Source of the DNA: Bimuria novae-zelandiae CBS 107.79
Lineage: Eukaryota; Ascomycota; Dothideomycetes; Pleosporales; Didymosphaeriaceae
Assembly (NCBI GenBank): GCA_010015655.1
Contig: ML976700.1
Location: 376,390 to 440,389 of the forward strand
Length of the DNA stretch: 64,000 nt
Direction of reading: 5' to 3'
The position numbers and the translations under genes were made by a program. This document shows positions 20,946 through 32,150 of this stretch, in pieces. The notes under the pieces are model-generated. The model was not told the origin of the DNA. It ran no database searches and saw only the letters and a program-made list of their open reading frames with translations. Each line of letters opens with the position of its first letter. The stretch's first letter is position 1.

Positions 20946-23228
20946 ATGGCATCCATACGGCTTTCCTTGCTGGCTGTAATTACACTCGTATCTCGGTCCC
21001 TGCAAGCAAAGGACCCAATTCAAGACTTCTGCCGGCGATGGGGCCACCAGACCGCCGAAGTGGACAACAAGCTCTATATAGACGGAGGACAAGTGACATG
21101 GAATCCTATGTCGACGAACACACAAAACTACACGAGTGCGCTACCCCACACTGCGAGTGTACACGCAGCATCTGACGCGCAGTGAACAGACACATGGCTC
21201 CTCTATAGCGACCTCAATTCCACAACCCAGAATGTCGGAATGCCCTATCAGTATGCGAACCTTACGAAGAACTCTACCGTTCCGAGCGTATCAGGCGGTG
21301 TGCTGTGGGCAGACAACGTTAATAAATGCTTCTACCAGTTCGGTGGAGAATATCGAAACGATCCAACAGATTTCAGCTTTTGGACGTACGATACCAGAAT
21401 GAATCAATGGAACGAAACGAGCCCAAAGAGCAATGTGGCATCGCTGTCGCGGGTATCATATGGCGCAGGAACACAAATGGAGGACTTCGGTTATGGCTAC
21501 TATTTGGGAGGGTACATCAACAACCTTACGTCGCCCAATTGGAAAGGGGCTCAGATTGCTACCAGCAATTTGATATCTTTCGACTTCTCCGCGGGCCAGC
21601 TGAACAACAACAGTGGGCCACCGGACAATTATGGACGCGCTGAGGGACAGCTAGTGTACCTACCTGCATCCGATGGAGGCCTTTTGATATATTTCGGAGG
21701 TATCGAGGATCCAAACCGCAACGGAAGTGTCCAAGCAGTAGGTCAAGCGCGAGTTCCATACCTCCCGACAAATGCTAATCATAGAATAGGCCAACATGAG
21801 TGTAAGAAACGTTTCTTGCCCTCTGCTTGTGATTCACTCACACTCCATAGATTATCCATATATACGACATCTCGTCGAACAAGTGGTATACTCAGCGAGC
21901 TTCTGGTGATGTACCGGGCGCGAGACGACAATTTTGCGCCGGTGTGACATGGGCGGATGATCAATCATCCTACAACATGTGAGTGAGCGCTGTGAGCTTT
22001 TCGTCATAAATCTGGTTGACTGTTCAAAGCTACCTATACGGTGGATTTGTTGCCGATGGTCCAGGTGGCTACGACGATGCTTACATCCTTTCGCTGCCAT
22101 CTTTCACGTGGATCAACGTCTTCGCCACGGGAAACAGCACCAACACTCAACCCTTTCCGCACGGTGCTTGCTCTGCGAGCGTGATCAACCGTAACCAGAT
22201 GCTCATCATTGGCGGCTGGTTTACGAACTCGTCCTACACCGATTGCGACTCTGCAGGCTCTCAAGGACAACACAATAGTAAGCCGAGGAAAGCATGTATA
22301 CAATGATAGCTCATCCTGATGGCTTCCACACAGTGAACCTCGGATACAACGGCGAAAAGAATACCCTTTGGGATAAGTTTCATCCGACGGCGACTAGGTA
22401 TTTTGTACCTACACCGGTGATTTCCGCCATTGGTGGCGGGTGAGTGCACTTCATGTTCGTGTTGCGTGTTGAGATGGGCATCTAACGCGTGATAGACCTA
22501 CCGGAGGCGCCACTATTACCGAGCCCTCCAGTTGGGACAATGGCGATCTGTCGGTTTACTTCGGTCGCCAGGCTTCCTTTTCAGTACGGTCCGCGACTCG
22601 TGTACTTCCCGCTGGAACGGGCGAACCCTCTAACACTGATACGCCCAAAAAGACGAACGTCGGAGCTATCGCGGGGGGCGTCGTAGGAGGACTGGCTGGA
22701 CTCATCTTGATCCTTCTGCTCGTTCTATACTGCCTTCACCGTCGCAAGAAAGCCCTCAAGGCCAGTGGAGAAAAGAGCCGTGGTCAATCGTCATCAGCAC
22801 CGCCCGTCGAACTCGCAGCAACCTTACCGCCCCATGAGATGCACTCGCCAGGTACAGCAAAATACATGAGTCTACGACAACAGCCTGAAATATCCGCCCA
22901 CCCCGCATACTCTGGCACTAACTCTGTGCATTCACGCTCACCAAGCGACGACTACCTACATTCGAATCCGATCTCGCCATACCAGCCGCATCAATACCCT
23001 TCTACATCCCCCGCAACAGCAGCTTATCCTTTTCCATACAATACCGAACAGCCCCCTTCAACTTATACCCAGCAAGAACATTACGCTTACAATCACCAAA
23101 ACGCTAATACTTACGATACCCAAAATTACGACTCTAATGTTTACCCACCACCTGGCGCAGCTCTTCAGCGCGAACACTCCTACCCAACAACTACATCGTC
23201 TCATCCCCACGCGTTCGTCCCAATGAAT

Positions 23229-23274
<46 letters not shown>

Positions 23275-23609
23275 CACAAATCTACTATCCTCCCCCACCA
23301 GATCCCTCGACCCGTTCGCGGTCGCATCCATCTCAGAACTCCTACTCCGACCGGGCTAGCCCCGAAGGAACGCAGTTTAGCGGGGCTGACAGGCACACGA
23401 GATCGCCGCCAAGTACGACGCAAACACCTGCACAGTTTTACGCCCAACCTTCGCCTGTGAGAGGACCGGGTGTCGTCAATGGTGGAGGGCGCGCTCCAGG
23501 TGGTTTTGGCGACGAAGCAGTGAGCATAAATGACAGCGGGAGTTCGAGGAGTATAGATAGCCGGAAGAGACCGGTTAGGGGCAGGTTTGTGGAAGTTGAT
23601 GACCTTTGA
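20946..23609 (+). CDS. Kelch-repeat membrane protein with signal peptide and one TM segment
   Basis: Model join(20946..21135, 21190..21737, 21790..21801, 21851..21978, 22030..22277, 22334..22439, 22496..23609), 781 residues; every junction has GT-AG. Residues 1-20 form a signal peptide. A Kelch beta-propeller follows (YIDGGQVTW, FWTYDTRMNQWNETSP, YFGGIEDP, HIYDISSNKWYTQ, YLYGGFVADGPGGYDD, LIIGGWFT), then a Gly/Leu-rich transmembrane helix at about residues 466-491 followed by HRRKK. The cytoplasmic tail of about 290 residues is rich in Pro, Ser, Tyr and Gln, with a polyQ run near residue 655. The family is widespread in filamentous fungi as putative surface sensors or wall-associated proteins; its ligand is unknown. 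Exon 3 is only 12 nt. A CT-rich region precedes the ATG. The gene is intact. Confidence 0.88.
21790..21801 (+). other. 12-nt microexon of the Kelch gene
   Basis: gccaacatgagt encodes ANMS, lying between a 52 bp intron (21738-21789) and a 49 bp intron (21802-21850). It is needed to join the upstream NGSVQA to the downstream IIHIYDIS in frame, a junction expected for this family. Confidence 0.75.
23229..23273 (+). repeat. (CAACAG)n microsatellite encoding polyglutamine
   Basis: About 45 bases of alternating CAA and CAG inside the Kelch gene's cytoplasmic tail. Length polymorphism is likely. The CAG codons remain unmutated, so RIP has not touched this gene. Confidence 0.9.
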
Positions 23610-24162
23610 GCGGGAGATCACGCCTTCAATGACCTCGAATTGCGCATGAGCGGCATCAGCATTTGGATTGGTTTATGGATAAGTTTGGGTGGAACACTGG
23701 TTTGAAACGGGTGCGCATCGTTAGCGTAGGAGAAGGCATTCTGGTAAACAACGATCTTGGGAGGGGACTTTGTTGGGCTTCGGACTTGGACGCCTATGGA
23801 TCTTTAGCGGTTGTGTTATATGTAGCTTGTGGTAAATACCGGGATGAGTCATGAAGCTGTACAGCCAGGAGGGTCTCGAGCTAGGCGTAGGTAAGGTATT
23901 ATCAACGTTCTCGGTGGGTATTCGGGCAGCTCTTTGCACTTTGTGAAATGTCTCTTAAAAGTATCGGCTCGCTTCGCTCTTCGCTCGCAAACATTAGCCT
24001 AAATGTTTGAGATGTAGACAAAATCTGGGTACTTGCGGCTATCGGACTATCTCGGTCTGAGATGTAGCGAGCAACGCTCCACCCGCGGTCCACCATTGTA
24101 TACCTTAAAGACAGGTCTCAATGTGTACGAAATGCAACGATTAAAGCGCTCTGTATCATATT
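23610..24162. other. Intergenic region
   Basis: About 550 bases of normal composition between two plus-strand genes. It should hold the Kelch 3' end and the hydrolase promoter. No specific element recognised. Confidence 0.5.
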
Positions 24163-25023
24163 ATGGCGAAACCGACGAACCTTCTCAATGCTGCCGAGGC
24201 TTTCCCGCTCTGGGACGATGAACCGATTGACGACGCTTTCACGCTTTCGGAGTCCAACGACAACCTCGATCATGCTGTCGTCACCACCGTATCACGACCC
24301 TGGCTCTTCGGTTTCCCATCTGGCACTGCATCGAATGGTCGCGCAATACTCGTCCTCGGTGGCGGTGGCTACGTCGAACTGATGGTCGGCCGCGAAGGCA
24401 TCGCAGTAGCCAAATGGCTATCCACCCTCGGTTTCCACGCCTTCGTCCTCGTCCACAGATTCCCAAACACGCTGTCCAGCCCCCAGGCACCATTAGACGA
24501 TGCGCGGCGCGCCTTAAACATCATTCAAGAGAAGGGCTTCGCGGCGCAAGGACTTGGTGTGTGCGGTTTGAGTTCGGGAGGCCATCTAGCGGCGAGTCTA
24601 CTCGCGGCTTATCCTTCATCATGGACCTCTCCTGCGTCTTCGGTAGACGTACCGAAGATTGATTTCGCGATCATCGGGTATGCACCTATTTCTACGAATG
24701 CGAAAGGGCGCACGATTGTGCCTGATAAAGCGCCTCTGGTGCCGCCAGAGAAGCAGGAGCTATACGATACGCTGCAGCCGGATGTGCAGCTACGGGACGA
24801 CGTGCCACCGACCTTCATTGTGTACGCGGGGAGTGATCCGGTCGTGCCTGTGGTCAATGCGTATAGATTGGCGGAGGGGTTGGGGAAGAAGGGAGCGCAG
24901 GTCGAGCTGCATGTCTTTGCGGAGGCCCCGCACGGGTTTGCACTGGATACTGTGGAGTTGCCTGTCAGTGCGTGGACGGGGTTGTGTGAGGCGTGGATGA
25001 GGCAGAGAGGGATCCTAGGGTAG
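24163..25023 (+). CDS. Alpha/beta hydrolase (fold-3/esterase-like), single exon
   Basis: A 286-residue serine hydrolase of the alpha/beta fold, resembling fungal proteins annotated as esterases or acetyl-xylan-esterase-like. The probable oxyanion-hole motif is GGGGY (residues 66-70). The nucleophile elbow is GLSSGGH (Ser137), the acid is Asp225 in YAGSDPVV and the base is His257 in APHGFAL. The triad order and spacing are complete. No signal peptide or membrane segment is visible, so it is probably intracellular. The substrate cannot be told from sequence: small-molecule ester or acetyl group removal are the usual roles. The first in-frame ATG at 24163 gives the expected N-terminus. The gene is intact and on the same strand as its neighbours. 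Confidence 0.85.
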   Translation: MAKPTNLLNAAEAFPLWDDEPIDDAFTLSESNDNLDHAVVTTVSRPWLFGFPSGTASNGRAILVLGGGGYVELMVGREGIAVAKWLSTLGFHAFVLVHRFPNTLSSPQAPLDDARRALNIIQEKGFAAQGLGVCGLSSGGHLAASLLAAYPSSWTSPASSVDVPKIDFAIIGYAPISTNAKGRTIVPDKAPLVPPEKQELYDTLQPDVQLRDDVPPTFIVYAGSDPVVPVVNAYRLAEGLGKKGAQVELHVFAEAPHGFALDTVELPVSAWTGLCEAWMRQRGILG

Positions 25024-25847
25024 GACGTGCTTGTCCCGTTGTAGCAGAGGTGGATCGTTTGGGCATTCGAAATGCACGACGTCGAGAATGGTGAATGAAA
25101 CAGGGCGGCGCTTAGCCGTGATGCGGGAACAGCTGATTTGCAATTGGAGGCGGCCGTATTTCGGTTCTACGCCGTTATAGATTCCATCTGGATCGATTCG
25201 TGCCTTAGTGTATTGACGATTTAGGCAAATGTGTTTCGGTCGCATGCATGCTGACTTGAATGCTTCCAAGCTTCCAAGGGTTTCCAAAGTTATTCAGGCG
25301 CGAGCTCGAATGCAAACGAGCACAATTATACACATGTGGAGGTACTCAGGTACAAAATAACAGGCACTTTCGTAAGCTCTCGCTAAAGCACGCGATTCCG
25401 TTACAAATGGACATTACGCGATGGATTCTAGGGTCCTGGGGAATATTCACCGTTTTCATGCTTGGCAACGTCGTCATTACCGGCTCTTTTGGGGAACATA
25501 TTGTCTAAGCCTTCTACCACAACATGTTCATACAACGAAGGGCCGTAAGCGAACAGATTTCTTGGCGATGCTTACTATCTAGACAAAATGCAGGAATCGT
25601 GACTGATTAGTTGTGGCTTGTTCGATCTAGACGCCAAATGCAATCCTCCAAATTTCCGTACTTGTAGCCGAATTCAAGTTTTCTCCTCTTGCGTGCTCCG
25701 AATCATCTAGTTGGCTTGTTAGCATAGCCTCATAGGTTGTAGTTATAAGGTATCGAGGGTCGACTGCAGACGGCACATCATCATCGCCTTGCAACTCCAG
25801 GACTTGTAAAGCTAATTCCATTCTCAAGCGTTCGATAATCGCCCACT
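25024..25847. other. Intergenic region
   Basis: About 820 bases of normal composition. Short open frames on both strands have no recognisable domain. It should contain the promoter of the FAS1 gene. Confidence 0.5.
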
Positions 25848-27174
25848 ATGAGGACTACAATTACTCTTGCGGCCTATATCTCGGCTGTGCTTGCCCAATC
25901 GACCAGTCTCACTGAATTGATACAATCCCAACCCGACCTTAGCACACTTGGCACCGCACTCAGCCTCGTACCCGAGCTTCTCGACACTCTCGGTGGTCTC
26001 CAGGGCATCACCATCCTTGCGCCCACCAATTCCGCCTTTGAAGCCCTTCTCGCACAGAATACGACACAGGAGAGCTTTTCAATCTCCCAGAGCGATGCAC
26101 AAGCAGTAGCTTCCATCCTCGCATACCACGTTCTTAACGGAACATATACCTCCTCTGACTTCAGTGGAGTTCCCACCTATGTCAACACTCTCCTTGCGCC
26201 TACATCTGGTGTCTTCCCCGCCAATGTGACAGAGGGACAAAACTTGGGCCTGGTCTTGAATGGAGAGAACGCGACTATTCTTAGTGGAGAGTTGCAGTCT
26301 GCCAACGTTGTCGAAGCCGTAAGTAGCCAGAACTCAGTGACCTTTCATGAACTAACAGATTAAGGACATTCAAGCAGTGAGCGGTGTCACCGTCCACAAG
26401 ATCGACGAAGTCCTGGTCCTTCCTCGCAGTCTCTCAGAAACCCTTTCTCGCCTCCCGCAAGTCGGTGTCAGCGCTGCAGTTGGTGCCCTCACGGCAACCA
26501 ACCTCGTTCAAACAATCGAAGAGTTTGCGGACTTGACTATCTTCATTCCGAACAACGAAGCCTTCTCTGCCGCCGCGTCTGCCTTCGCCAACGCCAGCGT
26601 CGAGACACTCGTCAGTGTGTTGACATACCACGCCGTCGCAGGAGCCGTGGTCTTCGCCAGCGATATCACCAACACCACTGTTTCTACTGTAAACGGTAAC
26701 GATCTCACACTGAGCGTCGGCACCGATGGAACCGTCTACGTCGACAACGCGAAGGTCGTGTTGCCCAATATCATCCTCGCCAACGGTGTAGCGCATATCA
26801 TTGATACGTAAGGATCTCCCCTCGAAATACTCCTTCCAAAATACTAACAGCATCGCAGCGTTCTCAACCCAGAGGACGAAGTCGAGAGCCCCACCCCCGC
26901 CGCAACTCCCACGCCTGCTTTCCCCGGCGCGACTGCAATTGGCACAGATGTCCCATTCACCTCGGCTGTTAACGCTAGCGATGTCGGGTCGATCAACATT
27001 CCGGCTATTGCTACTACGGCCCAGTTCGTTTCGTCTGTTGGCGGCAACGGCACTGCGCCGACCGCCACGGCTGCGCCTACTACGGCACCTTCTGAGTTTC
27101 CGGGTGCCGCGGCCAAGCTTAAGGGCGCGTTGGGCGGTGCTGCGATTGGTCTTGGAATGGCTCTTGTGGTATAG
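25848..27174 (+). CDS. Secreted protein with two FAS1 (fasciclin) domains, probable GPI anchor
   Basis: Model join(25848..26318, 26365..26807, 26859..27174), 409 residues, with introns of 46 and 51 bp starting GTAAG. A signal peptide covers residues 1-16. The first FAS1 domain spans about residues 18-170 (ITILAPTNSAFEAL, AYHVLNGTY) and the second about 175-310 (LTIFIPNNEAFSAA, LTYHAVAGAV, NGVAHIIDTVL). A Thr/Pro/Ala-rich linker follows, then a hydrophobic C-terminus ending GMALVV with small residues before it, as in GPI-anchored proteins. There are several N-glycosylation sequons. FAS1 proteins act in adhesion and cell-surface contacts; in fungi they are mostly wall-associated. The first 3' splice site (TTAAG) is chosen because it restores VVEADIQAVSG; an upstream CTAACAG would break the frame. 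Confidence 0.88.
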
Positions 27175-27538
27175 TTCGGCTAGAGAGGAGTTGTGTTGGA
27201 GCCTTGTAATTTAGTGGCGGCATGTAATGTTCTTGGGGTTGGTCTGCTGGTAATCAAGGTAATGATAGGCAGGCAAATTTAATTCACATTGGATTATCAT
27301 CGATGCGGAGCTTCAGCTTGGTACAATTATGCGACCAGCCATTGCTCCTACTTCCTCGGTTTGAAGCGCCAAATGTAAGAAATGTATGCCTTTTCAGATT
27401 CGACCTCAACATTCTCAATTTGGATTATTGAGACTCTCCTAGGCCGCCGTCCCTTTCAAGCTCCCACGAAGTTAATGCCAACTTCATATAAAGTGTTGGG
27501 GGTCTGCTCACCGTCTCATATCATTGATAAAAAAGTAT
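27175..27538. other. Convergent intergenic region
   Basis: About 360 bases between the plus-strand FAS1 gene and a minus-strand pseudogene. It should hold both 3' ends. Nothing further recognised. Confidence 0.5.
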
Positions 27539-29480
27539 CTAGCGTCCACTCGAATGCTTTTTGCTGTGTGTCCTTACGATCTGTTCGTGCCTTGCAAGTT
27601 TGCAGTGCCGTTTGCGCATCTTCTGGGTCGCCATCGCGCACGCCACCGTCTTTGAAAGAGATTGTGAGACTTGGTTCATTGATTCAAAATCCAGAGCACC
27701 AGAGTAGGGCGACCAAGCCGAATCAGAATCGTCGATGGTCTTTGCAATCAGATTTCCCGTGAAGTTGGTCAAAATACGTCGTGTTGCAACGTTGTAGACA
27801 AGGAATGGCTCCGCCTGGCTGACAAAGGTCCAGTGCCTAGGTTGAGATGGGTAGGTTGAATCAACGCAGTCAGTAATCGTAGCATTTTCGTAGTTGTTGG
27901 GATGGAAGCCGAAATTATCGAAACCAGAAATGTACGGCAGAGAGTAGTCGAAACCGGACGCATAGGGATCCGAATACGGCTCGCTGGACTTCTTGTCGCT
28001 GAAAACTGAAATCTCGCCAAGAGATACCCCTTTGTGTAGCCAGGCGGTGGAAAAGGAGGGCTCGAAATCACCATTCGCGAGCTTCATTGAGAGGAACTCC
28101 GGATCATCCCATCGGAACTGAAGCCTTGTTGTGAGCGTAGCTTCGGATGCTGTATCGATGAGCTTAGAAGCCTTTAGAAGGTACATAAGGTAATGATTAA
28201 GCAGCCGGATGAACTCCTCCGTGGTCCGTTTAGTATGTTCAGATACGGGCGCTTCCACCAGCACTAACTTCAACGAGTATCAGCGATGGTCCAATAGTGT
28301 TGGCTAATTCAGAACTTACGTCGAGATATGTGCACCGAGCTGTGATCGATAAAGACAAAAACAGTGATGAACAAGGCCTGCATATTTTCCATTTTGGTAT
28401 CGGAGCTCTCCAGACTAGCAGGCTTTAGCCTCTTGTCAAGGGCAGCTAGGGTGTAGTATCCAAGGTATTCGCCGATCGTTTCAAGCTCATGGCGTCCGAA
28501 GTGCTAGTATTGCGTGCTAGCAGAGCGATTCAGAACGTTGTTCGTCAAGAAGACCAGGAGCCTGAGGTAGATACTAGTATCTTCACCTAAAGTCCGCTGC
28601 AGCATCTTTCCCATCATTTCGGACCGCAGAATGTGTAGAACACTGAAATCAGATCGATTAGTCCCATTGATCAGCCAATCGGCCAGCTGTTTTGATAGGT
28701 AAGACATATCCGAACTCTGCGTGAACTCGACGTCAACGGCACCATTTTGCTTAGTGAAGTGGTCCGCAACATGCGAGAGCCTGGCCGGAGTGCGTATGTG
28801 GCTTGTGTTCGGTCGTTGGGCGTCTCCGCGGAACTTAAATATCGAAATGGCGTGTAACGACGGTCGGATACATTCCATCCATCCCAAAGTTTTCGACCCC
28901 TGACAAGACTGAGCAAGCGCTGCACATGGCTTGCAAGATCCTCGCCTGAGTACTAGAACAATCAGCGTCGTCCACTGTATCCTTGCGTTTTTCGAGGTAC
29001 ACATACAGGGATCTTGCGCAAACTACACCTCAGGCAAGCCCCACGTCTGCGGACCGTAAGAACCTCCCTCTTCCTCCTGGCAGAGAAGACCGAACGGCGA
29101 GGTAGCTTAGCTGGCTGACCGTTTACTAACGAAAAACACATCAAACCAGGTAACGTTGATTCATGAAGTTTTGATGCATCTGAACGACGTTTGGACGATA
29201 GCTCGCTTGCGGTGCCATTCAACATTCGCTCGAACCTGCCTTTCGTGCCGTGAGGAGTCCAAGCTACTCCCGCTCCGCTTTCAACATGTGCGCTTGTGGT
29301 ATCGTTATCCACCTCGACCAGATATCCCTGACTAGTGGACTCCTCGACATCGTAAAGCGTTGTGAAGAGGGAAAACAAGGCTTCCGTAGATTGCCCTCCC
29401 ATCATGTCTCGAGAATGTTTAGAGGATGCCATGATCATTGAAAATGTACGGTAACAGTTTGTTGAACGGAGAGAAACCAA
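27539..29480 (-). pseudogene. Zn2Cys6 (fungal-type) transcription factor, decayed
   Basis: Minus strand. The 5' part (29480 to about 29007) ends with KREVLTVRRRGACLRCSLRKIP, the start of a Zn2Cys6 cluster. A 54 bp intron (28953-29006, GTATGT...TTCTAG) follows. The next exon reads YSGED and then, only after a one-base frame shift, CKPCAALAQ...WMECIRPSLH. The third zinc Cys thus appears as Tyr (TGC to TAC) and a base seems lost near 28938. A TAG at 28504-28506 interrupts the middle region before HFGRHELETIGEYLGYY. A second intron (28264-28319) joins to a well-kept last exon (27539-28263). It would have been a nuclear DNA-binding regulator; its target is unknown, but it sits 107 bp from the aminotransferase on the same strand. 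Gene identity rests on the cluster and flanking pattern. Confidence 0.7.
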
Positions 29481-29587
29481 GCGATGATTTTAGTACTCTG
29501 AATCCTAGGTCACAAGGTCGAACGGGATAATACGAGGTGGAATGGAGGCAGCTGTGATAGGTGAGCCAAGCGAGCTGAGGTTGACAC

Positions 29588-31078
29588 TTACCGCATCCCA
29601 AAACGGCTACCGCTGCTGCATGCATACGAAGGTGCATCGGTGGATAATATCAGGCGCCATGAACTCCCCAGCGTGCAGGTTCGAAAAGCAATAGAACAGA
29701 CCGAATTAATCCACTCGCTGCATCGACTAGTCATATGAAGAGGCTGCGGCCCAGGTGTCGTTCTCAGTGCTTCTTCCAGGATGGCTAGAGCTTTGTCCAT
29801 TTGCTCCTTCGTTACAATGAACGGAGGCGCAATGCGTAGGACACCACCAAAGGACGCCAGCCGAGCAATCTGTATCCACAAACCCAGCTCTGTCATCTTC
29901 TCTACCAATGCATTTCCAACCTCAGGGGCCCCAGCCTTCGTCTCGCGATCACCAACGATCTCCACCCCAGCCATAAGGCCGCGGCCTCTCACATCGCCAA
30001 TACAACCGTACCAAGACTGCAGTTTTCTGAGCCCAGTCTGAAACTTGATGCCAAGCTGTCGGGATCGGGACACCAGATCGTCTCGCATGACGATCTCGAG
30101 TACCTTATTGCCTACAGCCGCCGGGAGAGGGTCGTTCATGTGCGTTGTATAGAACAAAAAGCCGTTTTCTTTCGCATACAAGGCGATCTTGTTTGAGGTT
30201 ACCACTGCGCTGAGAGGGATTCCATTCCCCAGGGTCTTGCTCAATGTCAAGATATCCGGTACAGTGCCCTCATCTTCAGGGTGATGCATAAACGCAAACA
30301 TATCTCCGGCTCTTCCTAGAGCTGTCTGCGCCTCGTCCACGATGCGCAACATTCCTCACTTGACACAGCGTTCCTTCATGGCTTTCAGGTACCCAGGCGG
30401 TAGCTCCAGCATGCCGCCACTGGAAAGGATGGGTTCAAGAATCACAGCTGTCAGCGAGCCGCAGGACTGTTTGTCTAGTAGATCGAATCCGTAGTTGAGC
30501 TCGGTTTTCCAGTCGTAGCTCCCATCAGCATGTCTAAAGATAGAGCGATAGGCGTTTGGACTTGGCAGCACGAGATTGCCTGGCATGGGTAGACCGTAGC
30601 CAGCGCGACCAGTGTGATATTGAGCTCCGAGTGATACGCCATTCATTTTATGCCATGAAGCGGCCAGACCCACAATCTCGAACTTTCCTGTGTAGAACTT
30701 CGCAAGTCGGATGGCTGCCTCGTTGCTCTCTCCACCTGTGCTCGGAAAGAAAGCTTTGTCGAGACCAGCAGGCGTGACACTGGTCAGGCGCTTCGCCAAA
30801 TTGATTACAGGAGGGCTGATCATGCCGCTGAAAAGATGGTCGAGATGTTGCGCGTGCTCTTGGATGACTTGCACCACCTCTGGATTGCCGTGTCCAATAA
30901 GACACGACATTTGTCCAGACGTGAGGTCCATCATTTTATGGCCGGTGTGGGTCTCGATATAGATGCCATCGGCGGCGGTAATGATCTCGGGATAGTAGGC
31001 AGTGCCATACGAGAGGAGGTGTTCGTCTGCGTCGCGTTGCAGTTGTTCAGCATCGACCGAGTCGTACGGACGCGTCAT
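29588..31078 (-). pseudogene. Class III PLP aminotransferase (dialkylglycine-decarboxylase-like), one nonsense codon
   Basis: Starts at the ATG at 31078 (MTRPYDSVDAEQLQRDADEH) and reads without other damage through STGGESNEAAIRLAK, the VDEAQTALGR pocket motif, TLSKTLGNG (PLP-binding Lys) and GVLRIAPPF. A single in-frame TGA at 30356-30358 falls between KERCVK and GMLRIVDEAQ, where relatives have Arg (CGA). The reading frame is identical on both sides and no splice signals explain it. The C-terminus runs past the usual end (TTPGPQPLH) by about 45 residues to 29588, suggesting a lost stop or an unseen intron. Relatives transaminate omega-amino or alpha-dialkyl amino acids with pyridoxal phosphate. 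A sequencing error or readthrough would restore function. Confidence 0.8.
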
Positions 31079-31389
31079 GGTGGTAGCAATAGGGATCGTA
31101 AAGTCCAGCCAATGCTGCTGTCTTTCCGTTGCATATCACATTTAGGCCCTTATTTGGTTTCCATGCAGCGCTTGTTATCAGATGTTCGTTGTCGCGTTTA
31201 CCCCTCCCCGCAGCTTCCCGACGGCGAATTAAGGGTCCAAACCAGTTCCAACCTACCTCGCAAAGACAAGGCTCTCCATATCGAACCTCACACCCCACGC
31301 CTTGCCCCCGGGAGGTTACGAGAATTGAGAACACCTCCTTTGAAGCGTTAGTAGTGACAGGCTTTTTGCCGGATCGGCGACCTTGGAAT
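31079..31389. other. Upstream region of the aminotransferase, edge of gene island
   Basis: Normal composition until about 31480, where RIP-type AT-rich sequence begins. No element recognised. An open frame on the plus strand overlaps but has no domain. Confidence 0.45.
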
Positions 31390-32150
31390 TAGCCGGCACT
31401 TGTGCGGATACCGAGGTGGACGGCCGAATGAGCCACCCCACCACGACAACACCTCAACTTCAACACGCGATAACTCTACCACTATAAGTTTAATTAAGGC
31501 TTTAATTACAGCAATTAAATTGCTAAAATCTATAAAATAATTTAACTATAAATAAATTATAAGAAATTATAGTTATAGCCGTGCAACGCTCGCGAGGCGA
31601 CACTAAGACGTCTTAAAGTTACGTAGTATAATAGTAGAGGATTAATAAGCTTTTTATCTATAGCAGGAGCTAGAGCTCCTGCGCTATATTAAACGCCTTG
31701 TAAGGTAAGGCCTACTACCTACATAAGCTATAATACAATATTTTATATTATAAATTATGTAAAAAAAATATTAAAGTATACTAGGTAAATCGCTTCGTGC
31801 ACTAATACCTAAACAAGCTTATATTAAAATAGATAATAGGTATAGATAATAGTTACTATAAGGCTAATGTAGGGAAGAAATATAGTCTTTACTTTAACTT
31901 TTTATATAAAAAATTTAATTAGTATTACGTTAAGGCGCGTTATACCTATAATATAGATAAAAAAGCCTTCTTAGTATTTTAGGTCGCTTAAAGAGGATCT
32001 TTAGCAGGGCCTTATATAAGGATAAAAAGAGAAGGAGTACTATCTAAAATAGCTCTTAAGAGTAGATAATGCTACTAGCTTATATCTGTACTAGTAGATC
32101 TTACATTAAGACCGCTCTTATCTATTAGTTAACCTTTATTATAACCTAAC
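31390..32150 (+). pseudogene. pogo-like transposase remnant E, RIP-inactivated
   Basis: From about 31482 (ATG changed to ATA) the translation resembles the start of a fungal pogo transposase (LIQALITAIKLLKS, SRATLARRH), continuing to SLLSILGRLKRIFSRALYKDKKR at about 31960-32030, which corresponds to the conserved GFL-GLLG-KRIFSR block. Multiple TAG/TAA stops interrupt it. The C-terminal half is not recognisable. The left end lies in the normal-composition DNA before 31480 and was not defined. Confidence 0.65.

Noticed and set aside
28504..28560. An extra intron explaining the TAG in the Zn2Cys6 gene
   Set aside because: An acceptor-like CTAG exists, but the only upstream donor (GTCTTC) is poor, and the zinc cluster is broken independently.
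16815..31078. A secondary-metabolite gene cluster
   Set aside because: No polyketide synthase, peptide synthetase, terpene cyclase or P450 is present; thiolase, hydrolase and aminotransferase alone do not make a case.
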